A stretch of DNA of 64,000 bases from Diploptera punctata (lineage: Eukaryota; Arthropoda; Insecta; Blattodea; Blaberidae): assembly GCA_030220185.1 (NCBI GenBank), contig JASPKZ010007432.1:1-64000 (forward strand). The letters are read 5' to 3'. The position numbers were made by a program, and so were the translations under genes. The notes under the pieces are model-generated. The model worked only from the letters and a program-made list of their open reading frames with translations, did no database searches and was not told where the DNA came from. Positions within the stretch are counted from its first letter, which is position 1, and every line of letters begins with the position of its first letter. Shown piece by piece: positions 57,655 through 64,000 of this stretch.

Positions 57655-58195
57655 GACTCCATTGTAAACGTGACCTTATATGTACTTCTACAAAAAAAAG
57701 TTGTACTTCAATGGATTCCGGCCCATTGTGGAGTGACAGGCAATGAAATAGCCGATTTTCTGGCCAAGAAGGGTAGCAAAATTGTTTCAAACCCAACTTC
57801 TGCTCCAGTTTCCTTTCACTCTATCAAAAGAATTATCTCAAATAAATACATCAATAAACTTAGAGAAGAATACACCACCAAAACATCTGGAAAGGAATGG
57901 GAAAATCTACAAGCTTATGACATTACTACATTACAAAGGAAATCCGCAGTAGCAACATTCAGACTGCTAACGGGACATGACTGCTTGAATAAACACCTAC
58001 ACAGAATTGGCATAACAGATTCACCTAAATGCCCTTTTTGCAATTTAAATGAAGATATGGAAAGAAACCATCTCCTCCGTTGTCCAGCTTTTGTAGAAGA
58101 GACCAGCCTTTCTGCTAAATATTGGAGTGCAAGAGAGCGAATGATTTCATTATCAAGTGCTCGACATTAGATACCAACCAACCAACATATGTACT
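57655..58195 (+). mobile_element. LINE with RNase H domain, 3' end
   Basis: Open frame 57670-58170: VVLQWIPAHCGVTGNEIADF, LAKKGSK is the C-terminal part of an RNase H domain (AHCGV--NE-AD). Then QRKSAVATFRLLTGHDCLNK, RIGITDSPKCPFCN, MERNHLLRCPAF, a Cys-His cluster after RNase H in I- or R1-type LINEs (recalled), and the end SLSSARH. Followed by ACCAACCAACCAAC. 5'-truncated; frame otherwise intact. Confidence 0.82.
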
Positions 58196-59025
58196 TGAGT
58201 GAGCAGGACACATGCCTCTGGATAGCCCTTAGCTTCCAATACATGTTTTGCCTTGAAACTTGAACTCCTGAGATGACTGGAAGTTTGAAAGACAGTGTCT
58301 TGCACAAATCCCCTGATTTCATTGTGCAGTTTAAGTTAAATATTGGTTCTGTTGAAGTGTTGTGACCCATGGGCTGGCTTGTACAGGCATAGTACTAACA
58401 GCTACTGTGTCTTGGATCCGTCCCCAATGTCTTAAAGTGACAATTTGTATGAATTTAAAAATTAAAAAGACTGGTTTGCATTTGACATGGTCCTAGGCAT
58501 CTGATTATTGTACCCTTCAAAACAGAGTCCAGTTAGGAACTTTGTGCATGTTGGTGTTGTCCTGTATATACTTCACAATAACAAATTAATCACACTAGGT
58601 CTGATAGGTTACTCTGATTTTGTTTTCCTTTGAATCATATGTCTATCTGAAGGTGGAGATACCCTCTATATCTGTGCAAAGAGAACAAGTAAGGTGAGGT
58701 ACACACTGTGACAAAATTTTATGAGAATTGCTCACTATTTTACCTTTCATTACTCTGTTTACAAATTATGCTTAAGTTTTGGATACTACTGTGCATATGT
58801 GTATGTGTATATATATATAAACTTGTATTGTTTTCATCAATATAAACATGTATCTTTTTTAAGAATAAGAATAAATTGTATTCATAAATACATTTTGTAC
58901 AGAGTATTGAAACCCAAATGAGCAAGTGTTCATGCTCAGATATAGTTAAATTACAGAAAAAAATACATATAGAATGTATAAATTAAAAGTTTCAGTTAAA
59001 TGAAGAGGAAATATATATATATATC
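58196..59025. other. unassigned sequence
   Basis: No gene or family recognised. Confidence 0.4.
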
Positions 59026-59029
59026 ATCA

Positions 59030-60262
59030 TTAGCACCCGGTATCATGACAGCTGCCGCTGTCTTCCGGAAACCAAATGCCATTCCTCTCTGTCCATCCAT
59101 TGATCTTCCTCCAATCCTCTGATATTCATAGCCACTTGTACACCTTCTATCCAAGTTTTCTTCGGTCTTCCTCTCTTCCTCCTTTCCATTGGGATCCATT
59201 CCATAACAATTTTAGGTAATTCTTGTCCTGGCTTCTCTTAACATGGCAATAAAAAATGTAAATTTTCGTTTCGATAATGTCTATGATGTCAGGCTCCTCT
59301 TGTACAACCATAATTTTCCAGATTTATTTATTCAATATTATATCCCTTCTGATTTTCCAGCTGATCTTCTTAAAACAGCCATTTCTGTACTTCAAATTAT
59401 TTTCATTTCACTGGTAGGAATTGTCAAACTTCAGCACCATCATATGGTAAAATGATATGAACTCTGGTTTGATATATTTTTAATTTTCTATTTTTTGTCG
59501 ATATTTTTGCTCCATCACAACCGGGGTTTAAAGCATTTATTGCTTGGTTTGTTTGTGCAATTCTATTGTTAATTTCCACTGTGTTATTGCCTCAATGGTC
59601 TAATTTTGTTCCTCAATAAGTGCATTCAATGCTAGGTTTTAGTTCTTCTTCATTGTTGAAATTTATATTTTCCATTTCTTCTCCTAAACACAGACATTTA
59701 GTTTTCTCTATATTTATATAAAGTCCCCATTTTTCATATTCTTCTTTTAGTTTTCTTCCCATATAATCTATGTCATCATGATCTTGTGTTATTAGTACCT
59801 AGTCGTCTGCAAATTGAGTGAATATACATGCATATTTTGGACTGGTATGCCCAATTTTTTTACTTTTTTTCCTCCAGTCTCTTCGTATTCTTTCAAGATA
59901 AATCTTGAATAGAGTTGGAAATAAACTGCAACCCTGCCTTAAACCTTTTGCAACAGTAAATCCTTCTGTTATTCGATTTCCAACTTTTATTTTCTAAATT
60001 GATCCTTTGTATAATGATTTTATAGCTTCTATTAATCTTTTAGTAATGTTAGAATTGTCTAAAATTTCTCATAACATTTTTTGAGTAATATTATCATATG
60101 CTTTAGTTAAATCAATAAAAAGTAAATGTATATCTCTGTTAGTAGTTCTTTTTTCCTCTATCATTTGCGTTATGCAAAATATATTATGTGTGCATGATCT
60201 ACCATTTCTAAAACCAGATTGCTCTTCCATTTCTTTATCTTGATATTCTAACTCAACCATAT
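59030..60262 (-). mobile_element. LINE-B, long copy with RT palm
   Basis: The minus strand, 5' to 3': EMEEQSGFRNGRSCTHNIFC, IHLLFIDLTKAYDNI (RT block with catalytic Asp; 60240-60070); KVGNRITEGFTVAKGLRQGC and LFKIYLERI (about 59990-59860); FTQFADD-like QFADD (about 59820); KWGLYINIEKTKCLCLGEEM (about 59740-59680); then a broken stretch and LRKPGQELPKIVMEWIPMER, RKRGRPKKTW, GYEYQRIGG (59230-59060). Stops scattered. The end matches 17625-17955 closely. Confidence 0.85.
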
Positions 60263-60465
60263 TACTTACAAGGGAAGGCCACGGTAGTTGTTGCGGAGAA
60301 GAGAACAAAACTATGTTTGTTTTGTTCGTGATCAGAAAGAAAAATTCTGTGTAAAGATTAAGCTGCTATGCTGCAACGGTATTGACAGGAGAGGGAGGAT
60401 TAGATGTGAGTGGTAGAGGTATCCCCTCTATACATAAGCCTCATTTACGAATCTATCTGCAAGCA
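60263..60465. other. short spacer before the pogo-like gene
   Basis: Nothing recognised apart from GGGAGGATTAGATGTGAGTG; it might hold the element's 5' end. Confidence 0.35.
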
Positions 60466-61980
60466 GCGCAGTGATGTCGTTACGTAAGATATGTTTATGT
60501 CTGCTGTTAGAGTGGATCAGATTATCTTTGTGGTGTGAAAGTGTGTTTACAGAGATAGCAATTTTATCAACCTGGACAATGAGACAGGCAGTAATTGTGA
60601 ATCTGTTGGTGGAGTACTTTGGTGTTTCACAAGTTGTACCTACAGGAGAGGAGCGTGTTATTTATGAACAAATAAAGAAACAGTTGACAGAAGAAGATGA
60701 AGTAATAGCAGAGGTTACTACACTTTTAATAGATGAAGAGGCAACAAATAAAGAAAGTGATAGTACCGTGGCTGTGAGTGATGAAGAAACGTCGCCAGTG
60801 GTGGATTTCCAGGGAAGCAGCAGTTCATCTTATCAGCCATCACCACCAAGAAAAACAAAAATGACGTTTCCAGAAGGATATCTAGCAGATGCATACAAGA
60901 TATGGATGAAACAACCAAGAGAAAAAAATGGAAATGTTGATCCTCCTCATCTGTGTCGACCTGGATTAGCAATTGATATGACACCGCACCTAAAATTTAC
61001 AACAGTGTTGGCACAGAAAAGAAAAATCAAGAGTAAAACTGTACTACAGAACTTTGAAAACACACTAAAACAATGTCATTCGTCGAACCCAAAAATCCTG
61101 CAGGATATGATAAATAAAGAGGTACATGACTTTTTTGTACTAAAGAAACAGGAAAACGTAATAATACATGACCGCACATTAAGACTTTGGGCATTGAAAA
61201 TAAAGAAGAGAATTGACACTCACAATTCACTGCAGTTCAAAGCTTCCAAACTTGTGGGTAAAGAAATTTAAATGTAATAATAAGATTGTGTGTTGAAAAA
61301 TAACCCGCAAAGTTAGCAAGCAGTTGGTTCAAGGGCCTGTTGATATTGCACAAAAAGTGTATCAATTCATGAGAGAAATCAGGTCTCTCATTGAGGAAAA
61401 AAGTCTGTCACCAGATCAAGTAATTAATGCCGACCAATTAAGATTTGATAAAGAGTTCCGATCTGGACGCACTCTCACAGTGAAAGGAAGCAAGCATGTC
61501 TTTGCTGCAGTTGGATCCATAGCGGCAATCACACACTCTTATATGATAATGCCTGAGATTGTGATGGATGGTACACTGCTATCCCATTTGTATATCCTTG
61601 TGTCGGAGCCCACTGGCTGTTTTCCTGTAAATATGTATGATTATGAATTTACCAAACATCAAAGCATTTGCTAGCAAATTGGCCAATATGACAAAGAGGG
61701 ATTTAAAAGTCTTCCTAGAACAAGCAATGTGGCCAGATATACACTGCTCAAAACAATTAGAGGAACACTTGTAATAAATTGAATAAGTAATTGTTTTTTA
61801 AAGCTGTGATGCTGAAAATTGGACGGTATGTAAATTGAATTATTAATTTTATCATTGGATACAAATTTTAAAGATCCATGGCCTAAATACTGAGAAATTA
61901 CCTCAAATAACAAATATAGAGAATTTTTTTATTTTGGAAGGCACTGGCCACTTCTAATTGGTAAGCTTCCTGATGTTGCT

Positions 61981-62423
61981 TCTTCTTCTTCTTCTTCTTC
62001 CTTCCAAGTATTAGGCCATGGCCTGTTATGATCCTATAGAAAATTTTCCCTCCAGCATTTCATAGGACGGCCCAGTGATCTTCGTTCTCTTGGTATATAA
62101 TCATTAGTTTGATCCTTCCGGGAAATTCTCGTATATGACTTGAAAGCATAATAATAGTCCCTTCGATTGGTTGCTGGCCAAAGGAAGGCAAGACCAGTGA
62201 TGGGGCTGTCATCTTATAAAGAAGAAATGGAGGAAAGGAAAGACTCCCTAGCCCTCGGATGCCCTAATAGCGTTGGGGTCGAAAAAACCAGAGTTATCCA
62301 AGAGAGGTTAGATAGTAAAGTTAGAAGAGTGCAAAACACAAGTAAGTGGAAGAAATGTTTTGCACAGCTCGGGCACCTTGTGGTCGCCAACCACATATCC
62401 CCTAAATGAGGACCCCTGAGGGA
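61981..62423 (-). mobile_element. chimeric retro-insertion inside the Tc1 element
   Basis: Flanked by CCTGATGTTGCT at 61969-61980 and 62424-62435. On the minus strand the last ~120 bases are the LINE-B 3' end known from 20111-20240 (ACCAAGAGAACGAAGATCAC, then GGCCATGGCCTAATACTTGG and a GAA tail). The first ~320 bases have no match in LINE-B. The plus strand is open for 80 codons (62167-62409) with no known motif. Confidence 0.8.
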
Positions 62424-62483
62424 CCTGATGTTGCTATAGTGACGAATGTTGATTATTGCCTTGTTTATTGAAGTCTCTGACAA

Positions 62484-63564
62484 AATGAGGCATTTAAATG
62501 AGTTTGAAGTGTATCATGCTCTACATCTTTTACGACAAGGTCAATCTCTGCAACAAGTGGCTAGAGAGCTTGGGGTTTCTCCTTCCGTGGTGTCCAGGTT
62601 ATGCAACAGGCACAGAGAGACAGGTCAGTATTGTAGAAGACATGGCCAGGGCCGTAAATTTAAAACAAGCTCCCAGGATGACAGATACATTGTTCTTTCT
62701 GCTCTTCGACAGCGTACAAAAACTGCAAAAGACCTGCAGAATGACCTTATTATGGCTTCCGGAATCCGGGTTTCAGACCAATCCATAAGGAACAGATTAA
62801 GGAAAGAGAATATTCGTCCAAAAAGGCCCGTTAAAAAAACACGCTTAACAAATGGGCATAAGGCAGCAAGACGTATGTATGCTGAAAACCATGGTAATTG
62901 GAACCTGAACCAGTGGGAGTCTGTGCTCTTCTCAAACGAATCCAGGTATCGTCTTACATGTTGTGATGGTCGATTGAGGGTGTGGGGATGGCCAGGAGAA
63001 AGATTTTCTGCAGAGGCTGTACAGGAAATTGATAGATTCGGAGGAGGTTCCATAATGGTGTGGGCCAGAGTTATGTACAACAATCGTACGGACCTTGTAC
63101 TTGTTCCCCAGCAACTGAATGCTGTCCGGTATATCGAGCACATTCTGGAAGAGCATGTAGTACCTGCTGCCATTGGAGTAGGCCCTGGATTTCTGTTTAT
63201 GCAGGATAATGCCAGGGCACATTTTGCGGCTGTCACCAGGGATTTCCTGAGGAGGAATGAAATTGAGATAATGGAGTGGCCAGCGGTCAGCCCAGACCTC
63301 AACCCTATTGAACACTTGTGGGATCTTCTAGACAGGAAAGTCAGGAACCGACATCAAGCTCCACAAAACTCTGCAGCAACTTGGAGATGCTCTGAAGGAG
63401 GAATGGGAGAATATCCCACAAGAGGAAATCCAGAATCTTATTGGGAGCATGCCACGAAGGTGCCAAAGTGTCATCGAATGTCGTGGAGGCCATACACGAT
63501 ACTAACTCTATATAACGAGTGTTTAACTTTGAAAAATAAGCACAAGATTCAATTGCTTACATAG
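62484..63564 (+). pseudogene. Tc1-family DD34E transposase, catalytic Asp to Asn
   Basis: Starts at the ATG at 62484 (MRHLNEFEVYHALHLLRQGQ). Paired helix-turn-helix: SLQQVARELGVSPSVVSRL and TAKDLQNDLIMASGIRVSDQ, with a GRK-type linker between. Catalytic domain: WESVLFSNESRYRL (Asn, codon AAC at 62935-62937, where the family has Asp), GGGSIMVWARVMYNNRTDLV, FLFMQDNARAH (second Asp), WPAVSPDLNPIEHLWDLL (Glu 34 residues after the second Asp). A frameshift near 63358 replaces the normal C-terminus; in the next frame LQQLGDALKEEWENIPQEE and SMPRRCQSVIECRGGHTRY are visible. Two independent defects, so inactive; little decay otherwise. Confidence 0.93.
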
Positions 63565-64000
63565 CAGAATTATTTGAAAAGTTAATTGTCAGCGTTATTC
63601 CATTTGTTTTTACTGACATGAGCAATAAATAAATAAATAAATAACTACAAATAATGTACTTTATTAATTTCATGTTTGTACCTTTATCCAATGAAAAAAT
63701 ATTTGCATATTTCATAGTGTTCCTCTAATTGTTTTGAGCAGTGTACATGGAAAAACTAAAGTTCTTCTTTTGGTTGACTCCTGGAAGTCAATAGAGATGA
63801 CAAACTATACAACTCTACAGTCCCTGAAGGTGTTGAATTAATGAAGAAGTACATTTGGTATTTCTTTTTTTCCTTTACAGGTAGGGTATAATTCATTAAA
63901 ATCTTTTGATGGGGGTTGGAATGAATATTTTGGAGGTCAGGGGCTCTATAATAGGCATTGTCCAATCTGCTGACGTTTTATTTTTCCGTCCATACAAAAG
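63565..64000. other. Tc1 right end and the rest of the pogo-like sequence
   Basis: (AAATA)n at 63623-63645, right terminal repeat to 63743, then the pogo-like continuation at 63746-63840. No gene identified after about 63840. Confidence 0.55.

Larger units (their letters stand above)
61742..63743 (+). mobile_element. Tc1-like transposon, complete ends
   Basis: Terminal repeats CACTGCTCAAAACAATTAGA...GGAACACT (left) and exact complement at the right, flanked by TA at 61740-61741 and 63744-63745. It holds one transposase frame. At 2.0 kb it is longer than usual because of the retro-insertion at 61981-62423. It sits in the pogo-like coding sequence. Confidence 0.95.
60471..63900 (+). pseudogene. 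pogo/CENP-B-like DDE transposase, split by a Tc1 element
   Basis: First frame (60471-61271): acidic N-terminus, then KTKMTFPEGYLADAYKIWMK and DRTLRLWALKIKKR, the start of a CENP-B/Tc5-type DNA-binding region. A frameshift at about 61256 moves the frame to WVKKFKCNNKIV, an in-frame stop, then KITRKVSKQLVQGPVDIAQK. The next part (61324-61674) has SLSPDQVINADQLRFDKEF (candidate first catalytic Asp), HSYMIMPEIVMDGTLLSHLY. Another shift leads to NIKAFASKLANMTKRDLKVF, LEQAMWPDI, cut at 61740. After the Tc1 the plus strand resumes with HGKTKVLLLVDSWKSIEMTN (candidate second Asp). Assignment rests on motif layout; a domesticated relative is possible. Confidence 0.6.

Noticed and set aside
62625..63315. 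225- and 127-residue minus-strand frames
   Set aside because: Shadow frames opposite the Tc1 transposase.

Overview
This is a 64-kb stretch of AT-rich, non-coding animal DNA from an insect with a large, repeat-packed genome. Recalled resemblance of the tRNA-like SINEs and of the RTE-type LINE ends points to a cockroach or termite (Blattodea; Periplaneta would be my first guess), but that is recollection, not a search. I see no intact host gene. Nearly everything recognisable is a transposable element, a relic of one, or a microsatellite grown from an element tail.

Layout. 0-7 kb: a two-tailed SINE, a Penelope-like endonuclease relic, a broken Jockey-type LINE (minus strand) and two fused copies of a ~0.65-kb non-autonomous element; together they split an older LINE fragment. 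7-18 kb: tRNA-derived SINE pieces, LINE-A copies (tail AGTA), an inverted-repeat Penelope element at 10.1-10.7 kb, a second fold-back, another 0.7-kb element and a low-copy repeat (R2). 18-31 kb: a decayed CR1-type LINE, LINE-B copies (RTE-like), four SINE-1 copies, a long GCAGGA array, a fold-back inside a SINE, and a SINE-1 inserted in a LINE with a perfect 11-bp duplication. 31-42 kb: an R2 copy split by a TA-flanked element, a TTAA-flanked element, a Penelope GIY-YIG endonuclease followed by a hammerhead-like motif, SINE-2 and SINE-3, an internally deleted mariner, and a perfect 95-bp-arm palindrome. 42-52 kb: LINE-B, LINE-A, Helitron-like ends, more SINEs and microsatellites. 52.7-55.7 kb: a broken SENP/Ulp1-type SUMO-protease sequence whose pre-catalytic segment is tandemly repeated. 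56.5-57 kb: a palindrome with a tRNA-like sequence in each arm. 57-64 kb: a dead Tc1 copy, an RNase-H LINE end, a LINE-B copy, and a pogo-like transposase split by a Tc1 element that itself carries a retro-insertion.

The elements form a readable insertion history: at least seven nested or split insertions can be ordered from target-site duplications or interrupted homologies. The most unusual recurring theme is a set of inverted repeats whose arms carry a shared motif (TGA-N-N-AT, short hairpin, GAAA). One of them surrounds a Penelope endonuclease remnant, and the same motif follows another Penelope endonuclease, which suggests these palindromes are inverted Penelope terminal repeats carrying eroded hammerhead-ribozyme cores.
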